DNA of 57,587 nucleotides from assembly GCF_009828065.1 (NCBI RefSeq), contig NZ_WTYK01000011.1, positions 1 through 57,587 on the forward strand. The letters are read 5' to 3'. The notes beneath the pieces are model-generated. The model did no database searches. It had not been told where the DNA came from and was given only the letters and a program-made list of their open reading frames with translations. The DNA comes from Croceibacterium soli. GTDB lineage: Bacteria; Pseudomonadota; Alphaproteobacteria; Sphingomonadales; Sphingomonadaceae. The stretch's first letter is position 1. Each line of letters starts with the position of its first letter. The position numbers and the translations under genes are program-made. This document shows positions 15,504-23,612 of the stretch, piece after piece.

Positions 15504-16820
15504 TCAGGCGACGAGCCCCAGCGGCTTTTCGCACAGTTCCTTGAACGCCTTCATCAACGCGGCTCCGTCGGCACCGTCGATGGCGCGGTGGTCGAAGCTG
15601 CCGGTGGCGCTCATGATCGTGGCGACCGAGAGCGCGCCGTCGATCACGTGCGGCCGCTTCTCTCCGGCGCCGATCGCCAGGATCATCGCCTGGGGCGGAT
15701 TGATGACCGCATCGAACTGCTTGATGCCGTACATGCCCATGTTGCTGAGGCTGGCCGTGCCGCCCTGATATTCCTGCGGCTGCAGCTTGCCTTCGCGGGC
15801 GCGGGCGGCGAGGTCCTTCATCTCGGTGGCGATGGCCGAGATCGGCTTGCTGCCCGCGTCGACCACGATCGGGGTGATCAGGCCGCCTTCGATCGAGACG
15901 GCGACCGAGATATCGGCGCGGCTGAACTTGAGCAGCGTGTCGCCGGCGAACTGCACGTTGCAGCTCGGCACCGCCAGCAGCGACTTGGCAAGCGCCTTGA
16001 TCAGCATGTCGTTGACCGAGACTTTCACGCCCTGGCTCGCCAGCGCATCGTTGATCTCCGCCCGCAGCTTCAGCAGCGCGTCGAGCCGCACGTCCACGGT
16101 GAGGTAGATGTGCGGGATCTGCTGCTTGGATTCGGTCAGGCGGCGCGCGATCGTCTTGCGCATTCCGGAGAGCTTTTCGACTTCGTGCGGAATGCCGAAG
16201 TCCTGCGCGGCGACAGGAGCCGGGGCCGGAGCGGCGCGTCCTTCGACAGGCTCAGGACGAACGGAAGTCGGCGCGGCGCTCTCGACGTCCGCCTTGACGA
16301 TCCGCCCGTTCGGACCGCTGCCCGTGACGGTGGAAAGGTCGATACCCTTGTCCGCTGCGATGCGCTTGGCGAGCGGAGAGGCGATTACACGATCGCCGGA
16401 AGGAGCGGGAGCTGTTCCCTTTTCCGTTCGCCCTGAGCTTGTCGAAGGGCGGCTTTCTTCTTCGGGTGCTGCGCTGGTGGCGGGCGGTGGTTGGGCCTGC
16501 GCCCCAGCTTCGCTTCCGACAGGCTCAGCACGAACGGGATCAGGGGTTGCAGCCGCCTTCGCCTCGTCCAGATCCTCGCCCTCTTCGGCCAGAGTCGCGA
16601 TGACGGTGCCGACTTTCACGCCCTCGGTGCCTTCATCGACCGCGATGCTGGCGATCACGCCTTCGTCGACCGCTTCGAACTCCATCGTCGCCTTGTCGGT
16701 TTCGATTTCGGCCATGATGTCGCCGGAGGAAACCTTGTCCCCCACCTTCACCAGCCACCTGGCGAGCGTGCCTTCCTCCATGGTCGGCGAAAGGGCGGGC
16801 ATCTTGATGGCGATGGGCAT
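15504..16820 (-). CDS. pdhC: Pyruvate dehydrogenase complex E2 (dihydrolipoyllysine acetyltransferase)
   Basis: A 438-residue E2 protein. Order: one lipoyl domain (1-80, lipoylated Lys43 in ETDKATMEFE), Ala/Pro-rich linker (85-145), E1/E3-binding domain (about 146-181, ASPLAKRIAADKGIDL), second linker (182-206), catalytic domain (210-438) with HRAIDG (His411, Asp415) near the end. Oddity: three copies of the dispersed hairpin repeat lie in the linkers and are read in frame, giving DPVRAEPVGS (94-103), SRPSTSSGRTEK (123-134) and SVRPEPVEGR (186-195). Start at ATG 16820 gives MPIAIKMPALSPTM. Genes for E1 are not in the window; they may lie elsewhere in the genome. Confidence 0.96.
   Translation of the reverse strand: MPIAIKMPALSPTMEEGTLARWLVKVGDKVSSGDIMAEIETDKATMEFEAVDEGVIASIAVDEGTEGVKVGTVIATLAEEGEDLDEAKAAATPDPVRAEPVGSEAGAQAQPPPATSAAPEEESRPSTSSGRTEKGTAPAPSGDRVIASPLAKRIAADKGIDLSTVTGSGPNGRIVKADVESAAPTSVRPEPVEGRAAPAPAPVAAQDFGIPHEVEKLSGMRKTIARRLTESKQQIPHIYLTVDVRLDALLKLRAEINDALASQGVKVSVNDMLIKALAKSLLAVPSCNVQFAGDTLLKFSRADISVAVSIEGGLITPIVVDAGSKPISAIATEMKDLAARAREGKLQPQEYQGGTASLSNMGMYGIKQFDAVINPPQAMILAIGAGEKRPHVIDGALSVATIMSATGSFDHRAIDGADGAALMKAFKELCEKPLGLVA
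16238..16538. repeat. Three hairpin-repeat copies inside the pdhC coding sequence
   Basis: Copies at about 16238-16264 (stem GTCCT/AGGAC), 16424-16452 (stem GCCCT/AGGGC, opposite orientation) and 16513-16538 (degenerate). All belong to the family with loop TCGACARGCTC and flank GAACGG found in intergenic regions throughout the window. Each keeps the reading frame and falls in a flexible linker of E2. Confidence 0.9.
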
Positions 16821-16958
16821 GGTGCGTGCGCTTGTCCTGTCAGGGTGGATTTGCTGCGGCGTCTCTGGCGAATTCGCGGGGCTTGGGCAAGGTCTTGCTC
16901 CCAAGGTTCTTGCACGAGCGGCGGTTTAATCGGATACGGGCGCCCAGGGGGAGAACCG

Positions 16959-17411
16959 ATGCGCGTCTATCTGGTCATCATCGACGAGACGGAAGAAGCG
17001 CGCCTGGCGCTGCGTTTCGCCGCGCGCCGGGCGGCCGACACCGGGGGGGCGGTGCACATCCTGGCCCTGGTTCCGCGGCAGCAGTTCAGCGCTTTCGGCG
17101 GGGTGCAGGCGACGATCGAGGAAGAAGCGCGCGACCGGGCGGAAGTGCTGGCGAACAGTGCCGCCGGGACGCTGTTCTCCGAAAGCGGCAAGATGCCGCA
17201 GATCGCCGTGCGCGTGGGCGACGGCCACGGGGTCATCAAGGAATACTTGGAAGAGCATACGGAAGTCGCGGCGCTGGTGCTCGGCGCTGCCGCCGAGGGC
17301 GCGCCAGGACCGCTGGTGACGCATTTCTCGGCCGGGGCCGGAACCCTGCCCTGCCCGCTGTTCATTGTGCCTGGGTCACTGACGGACGAGCAGATCGACA
17401 GGTTGAGCTAG
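16959..17411 (+). CDS. Universal stress protein family protein
   Basis: A 150-residue single UspA-type domain. It starts MRVYLVIIDETEEARLALRF, a strand and helix with the usual Asp after the first strand, and contains HILALVPRQ, RVGDGHGVIKEYL and AALVLGAAAEGAPGPLVTHF with the glycine-rich nucleotide loop (GAxxxGxPG), ending with CPLFIVPGSLTDEQI. ATG at 16959 has GGGGGAG a few bases upstream. It is divergent from pdhC and stands alone; the repeat pair after it lies between it and the convergent rnr. Confidence 0.88.
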   Translation: MRVYLVIIDETEEARLALRFAARRAADTGGAVHILALVPRQQFSAFGGVQATIEEEARDRAEVLANSAAGTLFSESGKMPQIAVRVGDGHGVIKEYLEEHTEVAALVLGAAAEGAPGPLVTHFSAGAGTLPCPLFIVPGSLTDEQIDRLS

Positions 17412-17544
17412 ATCCTCCCCGGGACGGGGAGGTGGCAGACGCCGTCAGGCGGCTGACGGAGGGGGCTCCCCTTCTCGCGCAGCGCTTGAGGCGGGCCCCC
17501 TCCACCGCACTTCGTGCGGTCCCCCTCCCCGTCCCGGGGAGGAT
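17411..17544. repeat. MITE-like inverted-repeat element, copy 1
   Basis: About 134 bp beginning ATCCTCCCCGGGACGGGGAG and ending with the reverse complement of the same sequence, so the ends form a stem of about 20 bp. The inside contains GACGCCGTCAGGCGGCTGAC and the palindrome CCGCACTTCGTGCGG. It lies directly after the universal stress protein stop. Confidence 0.93.
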
Positions 17545-17553
17545 TTTTGCTAA

Positions 17554-17685
17554 GTCCTCCCGGGACGGGGAGGTGGCAGACGCCGTCAGGCGGCTGATGG
17601 AGGGGGTTCTCCTCCTGGCGCGGCGCTTGAGGCGGGCCCCCTCCACCGCACTTCGTGCGGTCCCCCTCCCCGTCCCGGGGAGGAT
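17554..17685. repeat. MITE-like inverted-repeat element, copy 2
   Basis: Second copy in the same orientation, 9 bp after copy 1 and 3 bp before the rnr stop codon. It differs mainly in the middle (GGTTCTCCTCCTGGCGCGG). Between convergent genes the pair could also stop transcription from both sides, though there is only a short T-run. Confidence 0.93.
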
Positions 17686-17688
17686 TGC

Positions 17689-19959
17689 TTACTTCCTCTT
17701 GCCGCGGCCCTGGTGGCGGATGTTGCCGGGGCGGCCGCGCGGGCCTTGCGGGTGCTTGGCCCGGCCTTTCTTGGCGAGGTCCGGCCGCTCGCCGCGCTTT
17801 TCGATCCGGCCGCCGCCGCCTTCGACCGGCTCGAACTTGAGCGCGCCTGTGAGCGGATTGGCTTCGGCCAGGCGCAGCTGGAGCATGTCGCCGACCGCGT
17901 AGCGTTCGCCGCTGCGCTCCCCGACCAGGGCGCGCGCGCCTTCGTCGTAGCGATAGTAGTCGGAGCCGATGGTGGAAACCGGCACCAGCCCGTCGCCGCC
18001 GAGGCCAACGATCGTGGCGAAGAACCCGAAGCTCTGCACCCCGGTGATCCGCGTATCGAACGTCTCGCCAACGCGCGAGGCGAGCCAGGCCGCGACGTAG
18101 CGGTCGATGGTGTCGCGTTCGGCTTCCATCGCGCGGCGCTCGGTGACGCTGATCGCCTCTGTGACCTTGGAGAGGTCGGCGCGGTCCTGATCGGACAAGC
18201 CTGAAGCAGGCGGCAGGTCGCCCTTCGGCTTCGGCTGTTCGAGCCCGAAAGCGTCGACCAGCGCGCGGTGGACCAGAACGTCGGCATAACGGCGGATCGG
18301 CGAGGTGAAGTGCGCGTAGCTGCCCAGCGCCAGGCCGAAATGGCCGGCGTTCTGCGGCCCGTAATAAGCCTGCGTCTGGCTGCGCAGCACGGCTTCCATC
18401 ACCAGCGCCTTTTCCGCCGGATCGTCGCCGAGGTCCTTGATCATGCGGTTGAACAGGCCGGGCGTGATCACCTGCCCCAGCGCCAGCTTCTTGCCGAGGC
18501 TGTCGAAATACTCCTTCAGCGCGACCAGCTTCTCGCGGGTCGGCGGCTCGTGCACGCGATAGACCACCGGGCTGGCCTTGCTTTCGAGCGCCTTGGCCGC
18601 CGCGACGTTCGCGGCGATCATGAAGTCCTCGACCACGCGGTGCGCATCGATCCGTTCGCGCACGGCGACTTCGGCGATCTTGCCGTGCTCGTCGAGCACT
18701 ACGCGCCGTTCAGGCAGCTCGAGTTCGAGCGGGTCGCGCGCGTTGCGGGCCTCGTAGAGCAGCTTCCAGGCGGCCCAGAGGTTGCGGAGCTGTGGTTCCT
18801 CGCCTTCGCCGTCGACGCGGGCCTGCGCGTCCTCGTAGGCGATCACTTCGGCGATGCGGACCAGCGCGCGGGTGAAGCGGAAGGACTTGAGCTGGCCTTC
18901 GGGCGAGATGGCCATGTGGCAGACCATCGCCGCGCGGTCCTGCCCGGACTTGAGCGAGCAGACGTCGGCGCTGAGCACTTCGGGCAGCATCGGCACGACG
19001 CGGTCGGGGAAGTAGACCGAGTTGCCGCGCTTGCGCGCCTCGCGGTCCACCTGGCTGCCCGGGCGGACGTAGAAGCTGACGTCGGCGATGGCGACGACAG
19101 CGTGGAAGCCGCCCTCCCCGTCCGGCTCCGCCCAGATCGCGTCGTCGTGGTCGCGGGCGTCGACCGGGTCGATGGCGACGATCGGCAGGTGGCGCAGGTC
19201 CTCGCGCTTGTCCTCGCTCAGCGGCAGCTTGGCGGCAAGTTCGGCTTCGCTGAGGGCGGCCTCGGGGAAGACGTGCGGAATGCCGTACTTGTGGATCGCG
19301 ATCAGGCTGTAGGCCCGCGGGGCGAGCGGATCGCCGAGCACTTCGATCACCTTGACCCCGGCGCGCTGCGAGCGGCCGGCCGGCTCGGCCAGCACGAGGT
19401 TGCCGACCTCGGCCTCGCCGATGTCCGACACCGGCGAGGAACTGCGGATGCGCTTGTCCACCGGCGCGAGCCAGTGGCGGCCTGCGGCGTCGACCTCGAT
19501 CACACCGAGCATCGCCTGTTCGCTGGCCGGGAGCTTCTTGATCGGGTGCGCACGCCAGCCTTTGCCCGCTTCCTCGGTGCGGGCGAGCACGCGGTCGCCC
19601 TTCTTCAGTGCGCCGCCCTTCTTGCTCTCGACGATGCGGATGCGCGGCGGCGGCGTGGCGTCGTCCGGCTGCCAGGTATCGGGAATGGCGATCGGTTGGC
19701 CGTCGTCGATCTCGACCACGCGCAGGACGGTGACTTTCGGCACGCCGCCCATGCGGTGGTAGGCGGACTTCTTGCCGTCGATCAGGCCTTCCTCGGCCAT
19801 GTCGCCGAGCAGCTTCTTGAGGCCGATCTTCTCCTGCCCCTTGAGGCCAAAGGCGCGCGCGATCTCGCGCTTGCCGGCAGGGCCGTCGGTGGTGCGGATG
19901 AATTCGAGGACCTGTTCGCGCGAAGGCAGGCCGTGCGCTTTGCTGCGATTGGGCATCAC
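17689..19959 (-). CDS. rnr: Ribonuclease R
   Basis: A 756-residue 3'-5' exoribonuclease of the RNase II/R family. N-terminal winged-helix region (about 12-75, SREQVLEFIRTTDGPAGKRE), cold-shock-like OB domains, catalytic RNB domain with AIDPVDARDHDDAIWAEPDG (four metal-binding Asp residues, about 261-280) and GNSVYFPDRVVPMLPEVLSA, then an S1 domain near 630-715 and a basic, glycine- and arginine-rich tail ending RHQGRGKRK. It degrades structured RNA and takes part in rRNA and tmRNA quality control. The ATG doublet at 19959/19956 makes the first residue ambiguous by one codon. Confidence 0.95.
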   Translation of the reverse strand: MMPNRSKAHGLPSREQVLEFIRTTDGPAGKREIARAFGLKGQEKIGLKKLLGDMAEEGLIDGKKSAYHRMGGVPKVTVLRVVEIDDGQPIAIPDTWQPDDATPPPRIRIVESKKGGALKKGDRVLARTEEAGKGWRAHPIKKLPASEQAMLGVIEVDAAGRHWLAPVDKRIRSSSPVSDIGEAEVGNLVLAEPAGRSQRAGVKVIEVLGDPLAPRAYSLIAIHKYGIPHVFPEAALSEAELAAKLPLSEDKREDLRHLPIVAIDPVDARDHDDAIWAEPDGEGGFHAVVAIADVSFYVRPGSQVDREARKRGNSVYFPDRVVPMLPEVLSADVCSLKSGQDRAAMVCHMAISPEGQLKSFRFTRALVRIAEVIAYEDAQARVDGEGEEPQLRNLWAAWKLLYEARNARDPLELELPERRVVLDEHGKIAEVAVRERIDAHRVVEDFMIAANVAAAKALESKASPVVYRVHEPPTREKLVALKEYFDSLGKKLALGQVITPGLFNRMIKDLGDDPAEKALVMEAVLRSQTQAYYGPQNAGHFGLALGSYAHFTSPIRRYADVLVHRALVDAFGLEQPKPKGDLPPASGLSDQDRADLSKVTEAISVTERRAMEAERDTIDRYVAAWLASRVGETFDTRITGVQSFGFFATIVGLGGDGLVPVSTIGSDYYRYDEGARALVGERSGERYAVGDMLQLRLAEANPLTGALKFEPVEGGGGRIEKRGERPDLAKKGRAKHPQGPRGRPGNIRHQGRGKRK

Positions 19960-20027
19960 GGGGATATGGGCGCGAACACCGCCCGCCGCAAGCGGATGGG
20001 GTGTGATGATATTGTAAGCTCACCGGA

Positions 20028-20158
20028 GATCCTCCCCGGGACGGGGAGGTGGCAGCCGCGAAGCGGCTGACGGAGGGGGGCCGCCTCCTGGCGCGGCGCT
20101 TGTGGCAGGCCCCCTCCACCGCCCTGCGGGCGGTCCCCCTCCCCGTCCCGGGGAGGAT
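20028..20158. repeat. MITE-like inverted-repeat element, copy 3
   Basis: About 131 bp with the same terminal stem (ATCCTCCCCGGGACGGGGAG ... GGAGGAT) and interior GCGGCTGACGGAGGGGG. It lies between the proS stop and the rnr start, both on the minus strand, so a transcript from proS would have to pass it to reach rnr. Confidence 0.93.
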
Positions 20159-20162
20159 TTTC

Positions 20163-21704
20163 TTAGTAAGCCCTCGCCACGTAGATCCGCTCTACAGCCG
20201 GCTGGCCGGTGAACAGGCAGGTGCCGTCGGCGGGAGCGGCGTCGAGGGGGACGTTGCGGAAGGTCAGCTTGAGCGCCTTGAGCTGCTCGACGACCTTGTC
20301 GAGGCCTTCGCCCTCCGGACGCGCCCACTGGACTTCGGCCCAGCCGGGGTAGCGCTTGTCTTCAGCGAAGAAGGCCTTGAGCGCTTCGAGGCTGTCGATG
20401 CCGGTGACGATGTTGGCCTCGCGCCGCTCGCGCGCCTCGTTGTACAGCGCCTGCTGGACGTCGGCGAGCAAGTCTGAGGCCTGGCCCGCGAACTCGTCGC
20501 GCAACGTGAAGGCGAAGTCGGGCTTGGCGGCGTCGTTCCACAGCCGGTCGCGGCGCAGCACGGCGACTTTGCCGTTCTCCATGTCGCGCGGGCCGACCTC
20601 GACGATCAGCGGCGCGCCTTTGCGGACCCAGTCCCAGCGCTTCGCGGCTGCCTTGCCGGGCTTCTTGTCGAGCAGCACGCGCAGCGGTTCGCCGAAGGCC
20701 GACTGGGCGAGCAATTGCGCGTGCAGTTCGTCGCAATAGGCGAGCAGCGCCGCGTCGCCTTCGTTCTCACGCAGCATCGGCAGGATCACGACTTGGAACG
20801 GCGCCAGCGCCGGCGGCACGCGGAGGCCGTCGTCGTCGCCGTGGGTCATGATCATCGCGCCGACCATGCGGGTCGAGACGCCCCAGCTGGTCGTGTGGCA
20901 GAGCTGCTGGCCGCCTTCGCGGTCCTGGAAGCGAATGCTTGCGGCATCGGCGAAGCTGGTGCCGAGATAGTGGCTGGTGCCGGCCTGCAGGGCCTTGCCG
21001 TCCTGCATCATCGCCTCGATCGAGAACGTCGCGACGGCGCCGGGGAAGCGCTCGTTCGCCGGCTTCTCACCGACGATCACCGGGATCGCGGCGTCATCCT
21101 CGGCGAAAGCGCGGTACATCTCCAGCGCGCGCAGCGTCTCGGCCATCGCGTCCTCGCGCGTCTCGTGCGCGGTATGGCCTTCCTGCCAGAGGAACTCGCT
21201 GGTGCGCAGGAACATGCGCGTGCGCATTTCCCAGCGGACGACGTTGGCCCACTGGTTGAGCATCAGCGGCAGGTCGCGCCAGGACTGGATCCAGCGGCTC
21301 ATCGCGTCACCAATGATCGTTTCCGAGGTCGGGCGGACGATCAGCGGCTCTTCGAGCTGGGCCTCAGGGTCGGGCATCAGCCCGCCTTTGCCGTCGGCGA
21401 TCAGGCGGTGGTGCGTGACCACGGCCATTTCCTTGGCGAAGCCTTCGACATGCTCCGCCTCGCGCACGAAATTGCTCAGCGGGATGAACAGCGGAAAGTA
21501 GGCATTCTGCACGCCGGCGGCCTTGATCCGCCGGTCCATCAGCGCCTGCATCCGCTCCCAGATGCCGAAGCCCCACGGCTTGATGACCATGCACCCGCGC
21601 ACGCCCGATTCCTCGGCCATATCGGCGGCGGAAACGACTTCCTGGTACCATTGCGCGAAGTCGTCCTCGCGCTTGACGGTCAAAGCATGGCGGATGGCGG
21701 TCAT
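20163..21704 (-). CDS. proS: Proline--tRNA ligase, archaeal/eukaryotic-like type
   Basis: A 513-residue class II synthetase. Motif 2 and neighbours are seen in PLIVRPTSETIIGDAMSRW and RWEMRTRMFLRTSEFLWQEG; motif 3 lies in TSWGVSTRMVGAMIMTHGDD. There is no bacterial editing insertion between motifs 2 and 3, and the protein ends in VERIYVARAY with a terminal tyrosine, the mark of the archaeal/eukaryotic-like ProRS class rather than the E. coli type. It charges tRNA-Pro. Repeats lie on both sides, so it is probably a single transcription unit. The start is at ATG 21704 (MTAIRHALTVKREDDF). Confidence 0.95.
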   Translation of the reverse strand: MTAIRHALTVKREDDFAQWYQEVVSAADMAEESGVRGCMVIKPWGFGIWERMQALMDRRIKAAGVQNAYFPLFIPLSNFVREAEHVEGFAKEMAVVTHHRLIADGKGGLMPDPEAQLEEPLIVRPTSETIIGDAMSRWIQSWRDLPLMLNQWANVVRWEMRTRMFLRTSEFLWQEGHTAHETREDAMAETLRALEMYRAFAEDDAAIPVIVGEKPANERFPGAVATFSIEAMMQDGKALQAGTSHYLGTSFADAASIRFQDREGGQQLCHTTSWGVSTRMVGAMIMTHGDDDGLRVPPALAPFQVVILPMLRENEGDAALLAYCDELHAQLLAQSAFGEPLRVLLDKKPGKAAAKRWDWVRKGAPLIVEVGPRDMENGKVAVLRRDRLWNDAAKPDFAFTLRDEFAGQASDLLADVQQALYNEARERREANIVTGIDSLEALKAFFAEDKRYPGWAEVQWARPEGEGLDKVVEQLKALKLTFRNVPLDAAPADGTCLFTGQPAVERIYVARAY

Positions 21705-21778
21705 GTGTTCACCTAGAGCTGATTTGGCCCGCCACTAGCCGTTGGTGCGGAGCGAAGTCGAGAGACGATTGTGCTTCA

Positions 21779-21919
21779 AATCCTCCCCGGCACGGAGAGG
21801 TGGCAGCCCGCAGGGCTGACGGAGGGGGACCGCGGCCGGGCTTTACCGTTCCTCCAGGCCAAGGGCCTCCTCCACCACGCGCTACGGGCGCGGTCCCCCT
21901 CCCCGTCCCGGGGAGGACT
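21779..21919. repeat. MITE-like inverted-repeat element, copy 4 (divergent interior)
   Basis: About 141 bp with the same terminal stem, though the left arm has changes (CCCCGGCACGGAGAGG). The interior is different and longer (GGGCTTTACCGTTCCTCCAG), so this is an older or separate subtype. It lies between phaR and proS. Confidence 0.88.
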
Positions 21920-21927
21920 TGGAAACC

Positions 21928-22491
21928 CTACTTCCCGAGTTCGTCCAGCTTCTTCTGCATTTCGGCCATCTGCTGGCGCAGGGCATCGAGCTCGGACTGG
22001 GTCCGGTTCGCCGCTTTGGGTTCCGGAGCAGGAGCGGCGGCGTTCTTGGGGATGAAAGCCCCAGCGGCGGCCTTGAACATCGCCATGTTGGTTTCGGCGA
22101 GGCGGGCGAAGGCATCCGGGCCGAGGCTTGCCTTGAAGGCTTCCTGCAGCTTCTGCTGGTTGGCCTGGAAGTTGTCCATCGAGGCTTCGAGATACTGCGG
22201 CATCATTGACTGCATCGAGTGGCCGTACATGGCGATCAGCTGGCGGAGGAAGCCGATCGGCAGCATGTGCTCTCCATGCGCCTCTTCCTCCATGATGATC
22301 TGGGTCAGGATCGAATGAGTGATGTCGTTGCCGGTCTTGGCGTCGAGCACCTTGAAGTCGGTCCCCTCGCGGGTCATTCGCGCCAGATCCTCGAGCGTGA
22401 TGTAGCTGGAGGAGCGCGTGTTGTAGAGCCGCCGGTTGGCGTACTTCTTGACGATGACCGGCTCTTCGCCGTTGCTCGTGGGGTCCGCCAT
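21928..22491 (-). CDS. phaR: Polyhydroxyalkanoate synthesis repressor PhaR
   Basis: A 187-residue DNA-binding regulator. The N-terminal PHB/PHA accumulation regulator domain is plain: VIVKKYANRRLYNTRSSSYI, TLEDLARMTREG, FKVLDAKTGNDITHSILTQI. The middle (about 75-125) is the PHB-binding segment with MPQYLEASMDNFQANQQKLQ, and the end (TQSELDALRQQMAEMQKKLD) is a coiled coil. PhaR binds PHA granules and represses phasin and its own gene. I chose the ATG at 22491 (MADPTSNGEEPV); in-frame ATGs upstream at 22503 and beyond are possible. No pha genes are nearby. Confidence 0.93.
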   Translation of the reverse strand: MADPTSNGEEPVIVKKYANRRLYNTRSSSYITLEDLARMTREGTDFKVLDAKTGNDITHSILTQIIMEEEAHGEHMLPIGFLRQLIAMYGHSMQSMMPQYLEASMDNFQANQQKLQEAFKASLGPDAFARLAETNMAMFKAAAGAFIPKNAAAPAPEPKAANRTQSELDALRQQMAEMQKKLDELGK

Positions 22492-22559
22492 GCTGCTCTC
22501 CATGCTGCGCAGCATTTTCCTTAGCATTCGCAGCGAGTGCGGTGCAACAAAATGCCGAT

Positions 22560-23612
22560 TCAGTCCGGGCGCCGGAAGCGGCGGCCGAGCATCGTCAGCA
22601 GCTCGTATTGAGACAGGCCGCAGCGGCGGGCTGCTTCGGGAAGGCTGTAGGGCACATCGAGCCAGTCGCCTTCGCGCAAGCCCGGCGCGGCGCTGCAATC
22701 GACCACGACCATGTCCATCGAGACCAGCCCGAGCAGGGGAAGGTCCGCTCCGCCGAAGCGCAACGCGCCGCGCCCGGACCAGCAGCGCAGATAGCCATCG
22801 GCATAGCCGAGCGAGACGGTCGCCAGGCGCATCGACCGGTCGGCGGTGAAGCGGGCGTTGTAGCCGACGCTGTCGCCAGCGGAGACGTCGCGCATCTGGA
22901 TCACCGCAGCCTGCGGATGTGCCACCTGTCGGATCGTCTCGGCAAGCTCAGGCCGCGGAACGCCGCCGTAGAGCGCCAGCCCCGGCCGGGTCATGTCGAA
23001 GGCATAGTCCGTGCCGAGGCCGACGCCGGCGCTGTTGGCGAGGCTGAGCCGCCGGGCCGAGACCTGCGGGGCAAGTTGCCGGAAGAGCGCCAGTTGCCGC
23101 GCGTTCTGCGGGCTGTCCTCATCCGCCGAGGCGAGGTGCGACATCAGCGTTTCGATCTCCAGCCGGGCGATCAGCGGGTTGCCGACCTGCGCCGGAGGCA
23201 GGCCGAGGCGGTTGATCCCGGTGTCCACCATCAGGTCGCACGCCCCGCCCCCGGCATCGAGCCAGAGCCGCGCCTGGTGCAGGCTGTTGATCACCGGCCG
23301 CACCCCCGTGACGCGAGCGTAGGCGGCGTCCTCGGCAGACACGGGCCCGTGGAGGACCCTCACCTGTTCCGGCGGCACATGGGCCAGGAGATCGCCGACT
23401 TCGCTCCAGTGGGCGATGAAGAACGCGGTGCACCCGGCATCGCGCAGCACGGGCACGACGTTGTCGACGCCGACGCCATAGGCATTCGCCTTCACAGCCG
23501 CGCCCGCGCGGGCCGTGCCCGAGAGCCGGTCGAGCGCGCGCCAATTGCCCGCCAGTGCCTCGCGATCGATACGCAGCCGCAGCGAGGGCGGCGGCGGTTC
23601 AGGAAATCTCAT
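22560..23612 (-). CDS. alr: Alanine racemase
   Basis: A 350-residue PLP enzyme making D-Ala for peptidoglycan. The PLP lysine is in AAVKANAYGVGVDNV (about residue 41); the catalytic tyrosine of the partner subunit is in SVGYNARFTA; LVSMDMVVVDCS and ARPGLALYGG-like TRPGLALYGGV are present. Its start overlaps the end of the MFS transporter gene by 14 bp, so the two are cotranscribed. Slightly shorter than E. coli Alr but all blocks are there. Confidence 0.94.
   Translation of the reverse strand: MRFPEPPPPSLRLRIDREALAGNWRALDRLSGTARAGAAVKANAYGVGVDNVVPVLRDAGCTAFFIAHWSEVGDLLAHVPPEQVRVLHGPVSAEDAAYARVTGVRPVINSLHQARLWLDAGGGACDLMVDTGINRLGLPPAQVGNPLIARLEIETLMSHLASADEDSPQNARQLALFRQLAPQVSARRLSLANSAGVGLGTDYAFDMTRPGLALYGGVPRPELAETIRQVAHPQAAVIQMRDVSAGDSVGYNARFTADRSMRLATVSLGYADGYLRCWSGRGALRFGGADLPLLGLVSMDMVVVDCSAAPGLREGDWLDVPYSLPEAARRCGLSQYELLTMLGRRFRRPD

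Noticed and set aside
17411-17685. Repeats here as classical intrinsic terminators
   Set aside because: The stems are strong but T-runs are short or absent, and the same sequences recur as whole elements, so they were listed as repeats; termination remains only a possibility.
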